DNA of 64,000 bases from Mycobacterium marseillense (GTDB lineage Bacteria > Actinomycetota > Actinomycetes > Mycobacteriales > Mycobacteriaceae). Location of the stretch: the NCBI RefSeq assembly GCF_010731675.1, contig NZ_AP022584.1, positions 496,001 through 560,000 of the forward strand, in the 5' to 3' direction. This document shows positions 1 through 9,688 of this stretch, in pieces. Under the pieces are notes generated by a model that did not search any database, was not told the origin of the DNA, and saw only the letters and a list, made by a program, of their open reading frames with translations. The translations under genes were made by a program, and so were the position numbers. The stretch's first letter is position 1. Each line of letters begins with the position of its first letter.

Positions 1-666
1 CGTCCCCAGCGCGGCCAACCGGGACTCCAGCGTGTCCATCTGCTTGACGGTGATGTTGGCCGGCAACCGGGTGAGATGGCGCTCCAGCTTGGCCAGCGGG
101 ACCTCGTCCTCGCCGTTGCCGACGATGATGTCGTAGATCGGCACGTCCCCGATCAGGCGGGCGGTGCGCTTCTTCTCCTGCGCCAGCAGCGGGCGCACCC
201 GAGTGGCCGACCCCTCGCCGACCAGGATCACGCCGGGCCGGCCGATGACGCGGTGAACGGCGTCGAAGTGACCGGTCGCGGCCACGCCCGGGGTCACTCG
301 CCACTTACCGCGCAGGTTGTCCAATGCCCATGCCGCCGCCCCGGTTTGGCCTTCGGCCTTGCGGTAGACCGATTTCTGGGCGCGGCGCCCGAAGACGATG
401 AATGCGACCAGCCCGCCCAGCACCACACCGAGCGGGATCAAGGTGATCATCGTCAGGCCGCCGGCCCAGAGCCCGACGCCCACCGAGATGCCCACGATCA
501 GCACGAAGGCGCCGATCATGTACGGCAGCAGGCGCTTGTCCTCCTGGCGCTGCAGGTTGAACGCCTGCCACAACTGGGTGCGGCGCTCCCGCGCGGCGGC
601 CTTGCGGGCAGCCTGCGCCTGCGCTCGGGCGGCCTTGTTCTCAGCGGCAGTGCGGGTTTTAGCCAT
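1..666 (-). CDS. DUF4191 membrane protein, Rv2219-like (3' part outside window)
   Basis: The first 222 codons are visible and the gene runs off the window edge; the M. tuberculosis counterpart Rv2219 is about 250 aa, so about 28 residues are missing. A basic N terminus (residues 1-45, rich in Arg, Lys and Ala) is followed by two membrane segments at about 47-68 and 72-93 and a cytoplasmic C-terminal domain. Function is unknown. It lies 38 bp downstream of lipA on the same strand but has its own possible -10 box (TATCCT, 6 nt before the ATG), so it may be transcribed without a leader. Confidence 0.85.
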   Translation of the reverse strand, partial: MAKTRTAAENKAARAQAQAARKAAARERRTQLWQAFNLQRQEDKRLLPYMIGAFVLIVGISVGVGLWAGGLTMITLIPLGVVLGGLVAFIVFGRRAQKSVYRKAEGQTGAAAWALDNLRGKWRVTPGVAATGHFDAVHRVIGRPGVILVGEGSATRVRPLLAQEKKRTARLIGDVPIYDIIVGNGEDEVPLAKLERHLTRLPANITVKQMDTLESRLAALGT

Positions 667-672
667 AGTCAA

Positions 673-678
673 AGGATA
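673..678 (-). promoter_or_regulatory. -10 box of DUF4191 gene (leaderless type)
   Basis: On the minus strand TATCCT lies 6 nt before the ATG at 666. No Shine-Dalgarno sequence is present in the gap. Transcription start at or next to the ATG is inferred. Confidence 0.4.
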
Positions 679-704
679 CGTAGGGCCGCGCCAGGCAAAC
701 TCCG

Positions 705-1646
705 CTACCGTGCCCCGGCGTCCGAGGCGCGGGCGGCGGCCGCCTGCTGATAGAGCCGCCCCGCGCGATAGGAGGAGCGGACCAGCGGTCCGGACAACAC
801 CCCGGAGAAACCGAGCTGCTCGGCGTGCTGTGCGAACTCGACGAACTCCTCGGGCTTCACCCACCGCTCGACGGGGTGGTGCCGCGCCGACGGGCGCAGG
901 TACTGGGTGATGGTGATGATGTCGCAGCCGGCGTGGCGCAGGTCGGCCAAGGCGGTGCGCACCTCGTCGGGGGTTTCGCCCAGACCGAGAATGAGGTTGC
1001 TCTTGGTGACCAGCCCGAAATCGCGCGCCGCGGTGAGCACGTCGAGGCTGCGCTGGTAGGTGAAGGCGGGCCGGATGCGCTTGAAGATGCGCGGCACCGT
1101 TTCGACGTTGTGCGCCAACACTTCCGGGCGTGACTCGAAGACCTCGGCCAGTCGGCCGGGCTCGCCGTTGAAGTCGGGGATCAACAGCTCGACGCCGGTC
1201 GACGGGTTGAGCTCCTTGATGGCGCGCACCGTCTCGGCGTAGAGCCACGCGCCGCCGTCGGGCAGGTCGTCGCGGGCCACCCCGGTGACCGTGGCGTAGC
1301 GCAGTCCCATCGTGCGCACGCTGTCGGCCACCCGCCGGGGCTCGTCGCGGTCCAGCTCGGCGGGCTTGCCGGTGTCGATCTGGCAGAAGTCGCAGCGACG
1401 GGTGCACTGGTCGCCGCCGATCAGGAAGGTGGCCTCGCGGTCTTCCCAGCATTCGAAGATGTTGGGGCAGCCGGCCTCTTCGCAGACCGTGTGCAGCCCC
1501 TCGCGCCGGACCAGGCTCTTGAGCTCGGTGTATTCCGGGCCCATCCGGGCCCGCACCCTGATCCACGGCGGCTTGCGCTCGATCGGGGTTTCGGCGTTGC
1601 GCACTTCCAGGCGCAGGAGTTTGCGTCCCTCGGGTGCGACAGTCAC
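705..1646 (-). CDS. lipA: Lipoyl synthase LipA
   Basis: Radical SAM enzyme that inserts two sulfurs into protein-bound octanoyl groups to make lipoyl cofactor. The auxiliary cluster cysteines are C55, C60 and C66; the radical-SAM CxxxCxxC motif is C81, C85, C88 (CTRRCDFC). The C-terminal RSSYRAG motif is present. The GTG start at 1646 was chosen because it overlaps the lipB stop as GTGA and gives 313 aa, close to the 311 aa of the M. tuberculosis protein. It is translationally coupled to lipB, which provides its octanoylated substrate, and the lipoyl-accepting E2 protein DlaT is encoded in the same array. Confidence 0.97.
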   Translation of the reverse strand: MTVAPEGRKLLRLEVRNAETPIERKPPWIRVRARMGPEYTELKSLVRREGLHTVCEEAGCPNIFECWEDREATFLIGGDQCTRRCDFCQIDTGKPAELDRDEPRRVADSVRTMGLRYATVTGVARDDLPDGGAWLYAETVRAIKELNPSTGVELLIPDFNGEPGRLAEVFESRPEVLAHNVETVPRIFKRIRPAFTYQRSLDVLTAARDFGLVTKSNLILGLGETPDEVRTALADLRHAGCDIITITQYLRPSARHHPVERWVKPEEFVEFAQHAEQLGFSGVLSGPLVRSSYRAGRLYQQAAAARASDAGAR

Positions 1647-2344
1647 ATCGCTGATGCTACGCGGGCGGCAGGTGCGTGGTCTTGCACCGGCAGGACCCCG
1701 TCCAAGGCGTCGCACACCGCGTCGGCGACGGTGGTGCGTATGTCGTCGACGGTCACCGGGCGGCGCAATTCGGCCGACATGGACGTCACCCCGGCGTCGC
1801 CGATGCCGCACGGCACGATGGCGTTGAACGCGCTCAGGTCGCAGTCACAGTTGAGCGCGAACCCGTGCAGGGTGGTGGCGCGCGATACCCGCACGCCGAT
1901 GGCGGCGACCTTGCGGTCGGGCCGGCCCTCGTCGCCCGGCACCCACACCCCGGACCGGCCCGGGACGCGCACCGTGTCCAGGCCCAGGTCGGCGCACACC
2001 TTGATCAGCGCTTCCTCGAGCCGTCGCACGTAGTTCACCACGTCGAGCGGTTCGGCCAGGCCGATGATCGGATATCCCACCAGTTGGCCGGGACCGTGCC
2101 AGGTGATCTTGCCGCCGCGATCAGTGTCGACCACGGTGGTACCGTCCATCGGCCGCTCGTGCGGTTCGGTGCGCCGGCCCGCGGTGTAGACCGCCGGGTG
2201 CTCCAGCAACAGCAATGTGTCGCTGCCGCCCGCGACGCGGGCGTCGGCCAGCTCGCGCTGCTGCTGCCAGGCCACGCGGTAGTCGACGGTGCCGAGCTGG
2301 CGGACGTCGATCAGGGACCGGCTGGACCGGATGGAATCGATCAC
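1643..2344 (-). CDS. lipB: Octanoyltransferase LipB
   Basis: Moves octanoyl groups from acyl carrier protein to lipoyl domains. The 233-aa protein has the catalytic pair K145 (motif KVAAIG) and C179 (motif VPCGI), plus the conserved TWHGPGQ loop with H84, as in the structurally studied M. tuberculosis enzyme. It starts with GTG at 2344; TACCGT lies 7 nt upstream with no ribosome binding site, suggesting a leaderless transcript although the epimerase-like gene ends only 60 bp upstream. The stop codon overlaps the lipA start by 4 nt. Confidence 0.97.
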   Translation of the reverse strand: MIDSIRSSRSLIDVRQLGTVDYRVAWQQQRELADARVAGGSDTLLLLEHPAVYTAGRRTEPHERPMDGTTVVDTDRGGKITWHGPGQLVGYPIIGLAEPLDVVNYVRRLEEALIKVCADLGLDTVRVPGRSGVWVPGDEGRPDRKVAAIGVRVSRATTLHGFALNCDCDLSAFNAIVPCGIGDAGVTSMSAELRRPVTVDDIRTTVADAVCDALDGVLPVQDHAPAARVASAM

Positions 2345-2351
2345 GTTCGCG

Positions 2352-2357
2352 ACGGTA
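2352..2357 (-). promoter_or_regulatory. -10 box of lipB (leaderless type)
   Basis: On the minus strand TACCGT lies 7 nt before the GTG at 2344, inside the gap after the upstream gene. This would allow lipB-lipA to be made independently of dlaT. Confidence 0.45.
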
Positions 2358-2404
2358 CTCGGCTTGCGCGCGCCAGGCCCAATCCGGTCGACGCGCGGCT
2401 GTGG

Positions 2405-3322
2405 CTAGTCGTGCTCGCGCCGGGCCGTCGCGTAGCCGAGCGCCTCGCCAATGGTGTTGTGGTGGAACACAAAACCGGCGCGCTCCAGCACCGACGGGAT
2501 CGCCCGCTGCCCCGTCAGCAGGCCTTCGTCGGCGAACTCTCCCAGTCCGGCCCGCACGGCGAAACCGGGCAGCATCAACGGCGTCGGGCGGTTGACCGCC
2601 CGCCCGAACGCGGTGGTGAATTCGGCGTTGGTGACCGGCGCGGGCCCGGTCATGTTCACCGGCCCCGACAGCGCGGTGTTCGATATCGCGAACAGCAGCG
2701 CCCGCACTTCGTCTTCGAGCGTGATCCACGACATGTATTGCCGCCCGCTGCCCAGCCGGGCCCCCAGGCCCGCCCGGAACAGCGGCCGCAACCGGCCCAG
2801 CGCGCCGCCGGCGGGGGAGAACACCAGCCCGGTGCGGGCCAGCACCACCCGGGCGCCGCCGTATTGCGCCGGCAGCGTGGCGGCTTCCCACTCCTCACAG
2901 AGCCGGGCGAGGAAACCGCTTCCGGCACGGTCGTTTTCGTCGACCACGCGGTCCTTGGTGTTTCCGTAGAAGCCCACCGCGCTGGCGTTGATCAGGGTTG
3001 CCACCCCGGCGTCGGCGACGGCGTGCGCCAGGACTTCGGTGGGGGCGATGCGGCTGTCCCGCAGGCTCTGCTTGAAGGCGCCAGACCACCGGCGCTTGCC
3101 GATGTTGACGCCGCACAGATTGACGACGGCGTCGACGTCGCCGAGCGTGTCGGGGTCGAGGTCGCCGCTCTCGGGGTTCCAGTGCACCTCGTCGGCGTTG
3201 CTCGGGGCGCGGCGCACGATGCGCAGCACCCGGTGATCGGCGGCCCGCAGGGCCGCGGTGAGGGCGGAGCCGATCAGGCCGGACGACCCCGCGACCGCGA
3301 CGACGAACTTTTGACCGGCCAC
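2405..3322 (-). CDS. TIGR01777-type SDR epimerase-like protein (Rv2216-like)
   Basis: 305-aa atypical short-chain dehydrogenase with an N-terminal nucleotide-binding loop ([14 protein letters not shown], residues about 8-21) and the C-terminal DUF1731-type region of SDR39U1 proteins. The substrate is unknown. It starts with GTG, 8 bp after the dlaT stop, so it is almost certainly co-transcribed with dlaT. Its fixed place between dlaT and lipB in mycobacteria hints at a role near lipoate or acyl metabolism, but nothing in the sequence proves this. Confidence 0.9.
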   Translation of the reverse strand: MAGQKFVVAVAGSSGLIGSALTAALRAADHRVLRIVRRAPSNADEVHWNPESGDLDPDTLGDVDAVVNLCGVNIGKRRWSGAFKQSLRDSRIAPTEVLAHAVADAGVATLINASAVGFYGNTKDRVVDENDRAGSGFLARLCEEWEAATLPAQYGGARVVLARTGLVFSPAGGALGRLRPLFRAGLGARLGSGRQYMSWITLEDEVRALLFAISNTALSGPVNMTGPAPVTNAEFTTAFGRAVNRPTPLMLPGFAVRAGLGEFADEGLLTGQRAIPSVLERAGFVFHHNTIGEALGYATARREHD

Positions 3323-3330
3323 GTTCGCGC

Positions 3331-5103
3331 TCAGAGGCCGAGGTCGGCCTCGAACGCTCCCTCTTCGAGCCGATGCTTGATCGTGGTCAGGAACCGCCCG
3401 GCGTCCGCGCCGTCGATGAGCCGGTGGTCATAGGTCAGCGGCAGGTAGCAGATCGAGCGGACACCGATCGATTCGTTACCGAACTCGTCGACGATCACCC
3501 GCGGACGCTTGACGATCGCGCCGGTGCCCAGCATCGCGGCCTGCGGCGGAACCAGGATCGGGGTGTCGAACAGCGCGCCCTGGCTGCCGATGTTGGTGAT
3601 CGTGAAGGTGCCGCCCGAGAGCTCGTCGGGTTTGAGGTTGCCCGACCGGGCGCGCGCGGCGATGTCGGCGATCGCCCGGGCCAGCCCGGCCAGCGACAGG
3701 TCGCCGGCGTTGTGCACGACGGGGGAGAGCAAACCCTGTTCGGTGTCGACCGCGAAGCCGAGGTGCTCGGCGTCGTAGTAGGTGATCTCCTTGGTTTCCT
3801 CGTTGTAACTCGCGTTCACGTTCGGGTGGATCTTCAGGGCGTCGATCACCGCGCGGGCGATGAACGGCAAGAAGGTCAGGTTCACGCCTTCGCGTTCGGC
3901 GAACGCCGTCTTGGCCCTGGTCCTCAACCCGACCAGCCTGGTCATGTCGACCTCGTGGGTCTGGGTGAGTTGGGCTGTGGCCTGCAGGGATTCGCGCGTC
4001 TTGTTGGCGGTGATCTGGCGGATCCGGCTGGCCTTCTGAGTGGTGCCCCGCAGGTGCGCCAGCGCCGGCGCCGGGGTGGGCGCGGGAGCGGCCTTGCGGG
4101 CCTCGGCGGGCGCGGCGGCCGGCGCCGCCGCGGGGGCCTTGTCGGCCTGCTGCTTGCGCTCGGCGGCCGCCAGCACGTCTTGCTTGCGGATGCGACCGCC
4201 CACCCCGGTGCCGGTGACCGAGGTCAGGTCGATGTTGTTCTCGGCGGCCAGTTTTCGCACCAGCGGCGTCACATAGGGGGTGCCGTCGCCGCTCGCGTCC
4301 GCCGGCTGCGCCTGTGCCGGTTGGGCTTTCGGCTCGGGCGCGGCCTTCGGCTGCGGCGCGGGGGCCGGGGTGGGTTCGGGCTTCGGCTGCGCCTGGGGCT
4401 GGGGTGTGGGTTCCGGCTTGGGTTCGGCTCTGGGCGCGGGCGGCGGCTGCGGCGCGGCGGGGGCCGCGGGCGCGGCGGCGTCGGAGCCGGTGCCGATGCG
4501 GGCCAGCTCGCCGCCGACGGGCACGGTGGCGTCTTCCTCGGCGGTGATGCTGATCAGCACACCGGCCACCGGTGACGGGATCTCCGTGTCCACCTTGTCG
4601 GTGGACACTTCGACCAGCGCATCGTCGACCTGGACCGAATCGCCGACCTTCTTGAGCCAGCGGGTCACGGTGCCCTCGGCCACCGACTCACCGAGTTCGG
4701 GCATCAACACCGGGGTCGCGTCGCCGCCACCGGAGCTCTGCTGGGCGGGTTGGGGCTCCGGCTGGGCCTGCGGCTGCGGCTCGGGTTCGGGTTCGGGCTG
4801 CGCGGGGGCTGCGGGCTGCGCCTGCGGCTCGGGCTGGCTCGGCGCCTGGGACCCGCCGTCCTCGGCACCGTCGCCGATCACGGCCAGCTCGCCGCCGACC
4901 TCGACGGTGTCGTCTTCCTGGGCGACGATCTTGGTCAGCACACCCGCGGCCGGCGACGGGATCTCGGTGTCGACCTTGTCGGTCGACACCTCGACGAGCG
5001 GCTCGTCGAGTTCAACCGTGTCGCCTTCCTGTTTGAGCCAGCGGGTGACCGTCCCCTCGGTGACGCTCTCACCGAGTGCCGGCATCTGGACGGAGAAGGC
5101 CAT
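3331..5103 (-). CDS. dlaT: Dihydrolipoamide acyltransferase E2 (DlaT/SucB)
   Basis: E2 core of the pyruvate dehydrogenase complex; in M. tuberculosis DlaT also serves the peroxynitrite reductase system. The 590-aa protein has two lipoyl domains with STDKVDTE motifs (lipoyl lysines K43 and K170), a peripheral subunit-binding domain at about 275-312 and a catalytic acyltransferase domain ending in DHRLIDG (H560, D564). Long Ala/Pro/Glu/Gln linkers (about 82-128 and 205-272) make it longer than the 553-aa M. tuberculosis form. The ATG at 5103 follows a GAGGAG ribosome binding site. It heads the minus-strand array that also holds lipB and lipA, which build its cofactor. Confidence 0.97.
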   Translation of the reverse strand: MAFSVQMPALGESVTEGTVTRWLKQEGDTVELDEPLVEVSTDKVDTEIPSPAAGVLTKIVAQEDDTVEVGGELAVIGDGAEDGGSQAPSQPEPQAQPAAPAQPEPEPEPQPQAQPEPQPAQQSSGGGDATPVLMPELGESVAEGTVTRWLKKVGDSVQVDDALVEVSTDKVDTEIPSPVAGVLISITAEEDATVPVGGELARIGTGSDAAAPAAPAAPQPPPAPRAEPKPEPTPQPQAQPKPEPTPAPAPQPKAAPEPKAQPAQAQPADASGDGTPYVTPLVRKLAAENNIDLTSVTGTGVGGRIRKQDVLAAAERKQQADKAPAAAPAAAPAEARKAAPAPTPAPALAHLRGTTQKASRIRQITANKTRESLQATAQLTQTHEVDMTRLVGLRTRAKTAFAEREGVNLTFLPFIARAVIDALKIHPNVNASYNEETKEITYYDAEHLGFAVDTEQGLLSPVVHNAGDLSLAGLARAIADIAARARSGNLKPDELSGGTFTITNIGSQGALFDTPILVPPQAAMLGTGAIVKRPRVIVDEFGNESIGVRSICYLPLTYDHRLIDGADAGRFLTTIKHRLEEGAFEADLGL

Positions 5104-5299
5104 CTTTTTTGACTCCTCGATCGCTCGTGGGTCGGGGCGGGTCGTTCAGCTCGCGTGTGGAAGGCGAAGTAGCAATCCAAAACTATCCTGTCACTGCGCC
5201 TTCGTCGGCACACATCCAGGGCAGACAGCGCGCGCTGGCCGGGTGACACCGATCACGCTTGCTACCGTGTGGCCACTGCAGCCAGAGCGGGGAGGTCCG

Positions 5300-7078
5300 A
5301 TGCCGCCATCACCACAGCTACCCCAACATTTCGTCGACAGCGCCGACGGCGCGCGCATCGCCGTCTACGAAGAGGGCAACCCCGACGGCCCCACGGTGGT
5401 CTTGGTGCACGGCTTCCCCGACTCGCATGTGCTCTGGGACGGGGTCGTGCCGCTGCTCGCCGAGCGGTTCCGGATCCTGCGCTACGACAACCGCGGGGTC
5501 GGCCTGTCCTCGGTGCCCAAGCCGGTGTCGGCCTACAGCATGGACCGCTTCGCCGACGACTTCGCCGCGGTGACCGCCGAACTGAGCCCGGGCAAGCCCG
5601 TGCATGTGCTGGCCCACGACTGGGGCTCGGTGGGGCTGTGGCACTACCTCAAGCGCCCCGGCGCGGGTGACCGGGTGGCCACGTGCACGTCGGTGTCCGG
5701 ACCCAGCCAAGACCAGCTGGTCGACTACATCTTCACCGGTCTGCGGGCGCCGTGGCGTCCCCGCACCTTCGCCCGGGCGATCAGCCAGGCGCTGCGGTTC
5801 ACCTACATGCTGCTGTTCTCGATCCCGGTGCTGGCCCCGTTGTTCCTGCGGCTGACGCTGTCGGTCCCGGCGCTGCGCCGCAACGCGGTCGACAACATTC
5901 CCGTCGAGCAGATCCACCATTCCGACAAGCTCGCGCGAGACGCCGCCCAATCGGTAAAAACCTATCCCGCCAACTACTTTCGCTCGTTCACCGGTCGCAA
6001 GGAGGGCGTCGCGGTCATCGACGTGCCCGTGCAGCTGATCGTCAACACCGAGGACAAGTACGTGCGGCCGTACGGATACGACCACACCCCGCGCTTCGTG
6101 CCGCGGCTGTGGCGCCGCGACATCCGGGCCGGTCACTTCTCCCCGATGTCGCACCCGCAGGTGATGGCGGCGGCGGTGCACGACTTCGCCGACCTGGCCG
6201 AGGGCAAGCCGCCCGGCCGCGCGCTGCTGCGCGCCCAGGTGGGGCGCCCCCGCGGGGCGTTCGGCGACACCCTGGTGTCGGTCACCGGCGCCGGCAGCGG
6301 GATCGGGCGCGCGACCGCGTTCGCGTTCGCCCGCGAGGGCGCCGAGCTGGTGATCAGCGATATCGACGAAGCGGCCGTCAAGGCCACGGCCGCCGAGATC
6401 GCCACCCGGGGCGGCGTCGCGCACGCCTACGTGCTCGACGTGTCCGACGCGCAGGCAGTGGAGGGGTTCGCCGAGCGGGTCAGCGCCGAGCACGGCGTGC
6501 CTGACATCGTCGTCAACAACGCCGGCATCGGGCAGGCGGGCGGGTTCCTGGACACCCCGGCCGAGCAGTTCGACCGGGTGCTCGACGTCAACCTCGGCGG
6601 GGTGGTGAACGGCTGCCGCTCCTTCGGGCGGCGACTGGTGGAGCGCGGCACCGGCGGCTACATCGTCAACGTGTCGTCGATGGCCGCCTACGCCCCGCTG
6701 CAGTCGCTGAGCGCCTATTGCACGTCCAAGGCGGCGACGTACATGTTCTCGGACTGCCTGCGCGCCGAACTCGACGCCGCCGGCGTGGGGCTGAGCACGA
6801 TCTGTCCCGGCGTCATCGACACCAACATCATCAGCACCACCCGGTTCGACGCGCCCGCGGGAAAGCAGGCCGACGCCGTCGACGGGCGCCGCGGGCAGCT
6901 CGGCAAGATGTTCACGCTGCGGCATTACGGCCCCGACAAGGTCGCCGACGCCATCCTGTCGTCGGTCAAGAAGAAGAAACCGATCCGTCCCGTAGCGCCG
7001 GAAGCCTATGCGCTGTACGGGCTTTCGCGGGTGGCGCCGCAGGGCCTGCGTAACGCGGCGCGGATACGGGTGATCTAA
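5300..7078 (+). CDS. ephD: EphD: epoxide hydrolase / short-chain dehydrogenase fusion
   Basis: 592 aa, the same length as M. tuberculosis EphD. Residues about 1-300 form an alpha/beta hydrolase with HGFPD (37-41), nucleophile D107 in HDWGS and a late histidine (H279). Residues about 322-592 form an SDR domain with TGAGSGIG (329-336), S460 and YCTSK (Y473, K477). EphD has been linked to epoxymycolic acid metabolism in mycobacteria. The frame is open for 1 kb upstream, but the ATG at 5300 follows GGGGAGG and matches the start of homologues; the upstream part is an antisense shadow of dlaT. The 196-bp divergent gap to dlaT holds both promoters. Confidence 0.95.
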   Translation: MPPSPQLPQHFVDSADGARIAVYEEGNPDGPTVVLVHGFPDSHVLWDGVVPLLAERFRILRYDNRGVGLSSVPKPVSAYSMDRFADDFAAVTAELSPGKPVHVLAHDWGSVGLWHYLKRPGAGDRVATCTSVSGPSQDQLVDYIFTGLRAPWRPRTFARAISQALRFTYMLLFSIPVLAPLFLRLTLSVPALRRNAVDNIPVEQIHHSDKLARDAAQSVKTYPANYFRSFTGRKEGVAVIDVPVQLIVNTEDKYVRPYGYDHTPRFVPRLWRRDIRAGHFSPMSHPQVMAAAVHDFADLAEGKPPGRALLRAQVGRPRGAFGDTLVSVTGAGSGIGRATAFAFAREGAELVISDIDEAAVKATAAEIATRGGVAHAYVLDVSDAQAVEGFAERVSAEHGVPDIVVNNAGIGQAGGFLDTPAEQFDRVLDVNLGGVVNGCRSFGRRLVERGTGGYIVNVSSMAAYAPLQSLSAYCTSKAATYMFSDCLRAELDAAGVGLSTICPGVIDTNIISTTRFDAPAGKQADAVDGRRGQLGKMFTLRHYGPDKVADAILSSVKKKKPIRPVAPEAYALYGLSRVAPQGLRNAARIRVI

Positions 7079-7084
7079 GCCGGG

Positions 7085-7429
7085 CTAGGCACGGGGTCCG
7101 GCCGCCCCGCGGCGCCCGGTCAGCAACGTCGCGCCGATCCCGATGACCCCGAGCACCGCCAGCGGGATGGCCCACGCGCGGCGGCCGCCCACCGACGACT
7201 GGCACTGCGCGACAAAGTCGGTGTGCGGGACGATTTGGTTGAGGATCGGGATATTCGCGCCATTGCTGTTGTTCGCGCTTCTGGCCTCGGAAAGATCAGT
7301 CGCGACCGCGTTCCCGCAGCCCACCGAATGGCCATTGCTGTCGGTCACCGACACCGGCGCCAACAAACCGATGACCCCGGCCAACAGCAGTACCGCGCCC
7401 ACACCGATGATCAACCGTCGCGCCGTCAT
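7085..7429 (-). CDS. Small two-span membrane protein, unknown function
   Basis: 114 aa. Membrane segments at about 5-25 and 84-103 flank a loop with two cysteines (C38 and C76), which would be outside the membrane and could form a disulfide. The ATG at 7429 follows GAAAGG; an open frame extends upstream without a better start. It ends 6 bp from the end of ephD, in convergent orientation. I do not recognise a named family. Confidence 0.7.
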   Translation of the reverse strand: MTARRLIIGVGAVLLLAGVIGLLAPVSVTDSNGHSVGCGNAVATDLSEARSANNSNGANIPILNQIVPHTDFVAQCQSSVGGRRAWAIPLAVLGVIGIGATLLTGRRGAAGPRA

Positions 7430-7577
7430 GGTTTGCCTTTCGCGCCTTTTCCTGCCCGGGATTACGACCGCTAGCAGATTAACCGGAGCGCAGCGCCGGT
7501 AAACCCGGACGGATACAGCGCCGGTTGGTGGGTATCCCGCCGCGGTGGCCCAAACGGACCCAGGAGGGAAGGGACTT

Positions 7578-8030
7578 GTGGTGATCACTGCAACGCGAGA
7601 GGTGCCTGTCCCGTGCGAGCGCGTCTGGGAGGTGCTTGCACAGGGCTGGACCTACACCCAGTGGGTGGTCGGCAACAGCCGCATGCGTGCCGTGGATCCG
7701 AACTGGCCGGCGCCCGGCTCCTCGATCAGGCATTCCATCGGGATCTGGCCGCTGGTGATCAACGACGCCACGATCGTGGAGGAGAGCGAACCGCCGCACA
7801 GGCTGGTGTTGTGCGCCCGCTTGGGGCCGATGGGCGCCGCGCGGATCACGATGCTGCTGCACGAGATCCCGCAGGGGTGCCGGATCGAAATGATCGAGGT
7901 GCCGGTCGAAGGCCCGATGGGGCTGGTCCCCGATGCGATCGCGTTGGCCGCCGCGTACCCGCGCAACGTGGAATGCCTGCTGCGACTGGCAGCCCTGGCG
8001 GAACGCCTGGAGCCGAGCCAGGTGAAGTGA
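7578..8030 (+). CDS. SRPBCC (START-like) ligand-binding protein
   Basis: About 150 aa with the SRPBCC/polyketide-cyclase-like pattern: an N-terminal strand ITATREVPVP, then a helix with VWEVL, then alternating strands and a long C-terminal helix. Such proteins bind or process hydrophobic ligands. The GTG at 7578 lies 10 nt after AGGAGG and is preferred over an in-frame GTG at 7545. The stop overlaps the start of the following oxidoreductase as GTGA, so the two are coupled and probably act on the same hydrophobic substrate. Nothing in the protein identifies the ligand. Confidence 0.8.
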   Translation: MVITATREVPVPCERVWEVLAQGWTYTQWVVGNSRMRAVDPNWPAPGSSIRHSIGIWPLVINDATIVEESEPPHRLVLCARLGPMGAARITMLLHEIPQGCRIEMIEVPVEGPMGLVPDAIALAAAYPRNVECLLRLAALAERLEPSQVK

Positions 8031-9622
8031 CGGTGCGTGACACCGCCGACGCGGTCGTCATCGGGGCGGGGCACCACGGGCTGGTCGCCGCCGCGATGCT
8101 GGCCGACGCCGGGTGGGACGTGCTGGTGCTCGAAGCCCAGCCGGAACCCGGTGGCGCGGTGCGCAGCGCCGAGCTGACGCCGGGCTACATCACCGACCTG
8201 TTCAGCTCGTACTACCCGATGACGGTGGCTTCGCCCGCGATTGCGGCGCTGCAGCTCGAGGACCACGGCCTGCGGTGGTCACACGCGCCGGCGGTGGTCG
8301 GCCATCCCCGCGCGGGCGCCGACGACGACCCGCCCATCATCTACCGTGACCCGGCGCGCACGGCCGCGGAATTCGCGCGCCGCGAGCCCGCCGACGGCGA
8401 AAACTGGTGGCGCGTCGTGAAGTTGTGGGAAGACATCAAGTCGCCGCTGCTCGACGCCATGCTGGCCCCCTTCCCGCCCGTGCGCCCGCTGCTACGGCTG
8501 CTGACGAAACTCGGTACGTCGGACGCGATCCGGGTCGCGCGGCTGCTGGTCCAGCCCGCCAACACCATGGTGAGTGAGCTGTTCGCCGGTGAGGCGCCGC
8601 GAGTGTTGTTGTTGGGCAACGCCATGCATGCCGACGCCCCGCCCGACGCCCCCATCAGCGGCGCCATGGGGTTTCTGATGACCATGCTGGCCCAGGACTG
8701 CGGCTGGCCGGTACCGGTCGGGGGTTCGGGCCAATTGACGGCCGCGCTGGTCAACCGTGCCCGCTCGGCGGGGGCGCGAATCGAGTGCAACGAGAACGTT
8801 TCTCGCATCGAGGTGCGGGGCGGGCGGGCGGTCGGGGTGACGACGGCCGGGGGGCGCACGGTGTGGGCGCGCCGCGCGGTCGTGGCCGACGTGACGGCAC
8901 CACGACTGTTCTGCGACATGCTGCCCACCGACGCGGTGCCGCCCAAGGTGCGCCGCGACCTCGAGCACTTCATCTGGGATCCGCCAGTGGTCAAGGTCAA
9001 CTACGCGCTGCGCGGGCCGGTGCCGTGGCGGGCGCAACGGCTGCGCGAGGTGGGCACCGTCCACCTCGGGGCCGACGGCGACGGGCTGGTGCGCTGGATG
9101 GCCGACCTGAACACCAAGACGGTGCCCGAGCATCCCTTCATGCTGTTGGGGCAGACCACCACCGCAGATCCCACCCGGTCGCCGGCGGGCACCGAAAGCG
9201 TCTGGGCCTACACGCATTTGCCGCGCAACATCGCCGACGACGCCTCGGCCGAACGGCTCGCTGAATCGGTGGACCGGGTCATCGAGGAGCACGCGCCGGG
9301 CTTCGGCGCGGCGGTGATCGACCGGTTCGTGCAACGCCCGTCGGACCTGGAGGCCAGCGACGCCAACCTGCACCTGGGCGCGCTCAACGGCGGCACGGCG
9401 CAGCTTCACCAGATGCTGATCTTTCGCCCCGCCGCCGGAATGGGCCGGGCCGAAACCCCGGTCGAGGGGCTGTATTTGGGCAGTGCCTCGGCCACCCCGG
9501 GCGGTTCCGTGCACGGCGCCTGCGGGCGCAACGCGGCCAACGCCGCGCTGGCCGCCAACGGGATCAGCGGCTGGCCGCGGCGCCGGTTGACCCGCGCCGC
9601 GATGTCGCTGCTGACGAAGTAG
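8027..9622 (+). CDS. FAD-dependent phytoene-desaturase-like oxidoreductase
   Basis: 531 aa. A dinucleotide-binding fold at the N terminus (VIGAGHHGLV, residues 11-20, acidic E36) and the C-terminal FAD-contacting pattern LGSASATPGGSVHGACG place it in the phytoene desaturase/NAD(P)-FAD oxidoreductase family. No carotenoid synthase is encoded nearby, so a carotenoid role is not supported; a lipid or isoprenoid substrate is only an inference from the family. The start at 8027 (GTG, overlapping the upstream stop) is chosen; GTG 8033 is the alternative. As I recall the M. tuberculosis region, there is no such gene between ephD and pepB. Confidence 0.88.
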   Translation: MTVRDTADAVVIGAGHHGLVAAAMLADAGWDVLVLEAQPEPGGAVRSAELTPGYITDLFSSYYPMTVASPAIAALQLEDHGLRWSHAPAVVGHPRAGADDDPPIIYRDPARTAAEFARREPADGENWWRVVKLWEDIKSPLLDAMLAPFPPVRPLLRLLTKLGTSDAIRVARLLVQPANTMVSELFAGEAPRVLLLGNAMHADAPPDAPISGAMGFLMTMLAQDCGWPVPVGGSGQLTAALVNRARSAGARIECNENVSRIEVRGGRAVGVTTAGGRTVWARRAVVADVTAPRLFCDMLPTDAVPPKVRRDLEHFIWDPPVVKVNYALRGPVPWRAQRLREVGTVHLGADGDGLVRWMADLNTKTVPEHPFMLLGQTTTADPTRSPAGTESVWAYTHLPRNIADDASAERLAESVDRVIEEHAPGFGAAVIDRFVQRPSDLEASDANLHLGALNGGTAQLHQMLIFRPAAGMGRAETPVEGLYLGSASATPGGSVHGACGRNAANAALAANGISGWPRRRLTRAAMSLLTK

Positions 9623-9647
9623 TGCGCGCTTTCTCTCGGTCGCTGAC

Positions 9648-9665
9648 CGTCACGCCGCCGTGACG
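9648..9665. terminator. Hairpin between convergent genes
   Basis: CGTCACG and CGTGACG form a perfect 7-bp stem with a 4-nt loop (CCGC), between the oxidoreductase (+) and pepB (-). There is no U-tract, as is common for mycobacterial terminators. Confidence 0.45.
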
Positions 9666-9688
9666 CTCGGCGAGCACGCAGCCCCTTG

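Noticed and set aside
1676..3433. 585-codon open frame on the plus strand
   Set aside because: Antisense shadow of lipB and the epimerase-like gene, which have clear family motifs; the shadow shows none.
4280..5299. N-terminal 340-residue extension of EphD
   Set aside because: The frame is open but reads antisense through dlaT; the strong ribosome binding site at 5291-5296 and homologue length place the start at 5300.
5318..6925. 535-codon open frame on the minus strand
   Set aside because: Antisense shadow of ephD, whose two domains are intact on the other strand.
8027..9622. Carotenoid desaturase gene crtI
   Set aside because: The family matches, but no phytoene synthase or cyclase gene lies nearby and the pairing is with an SRPBCC protein, so a carotenoid role is not supported.
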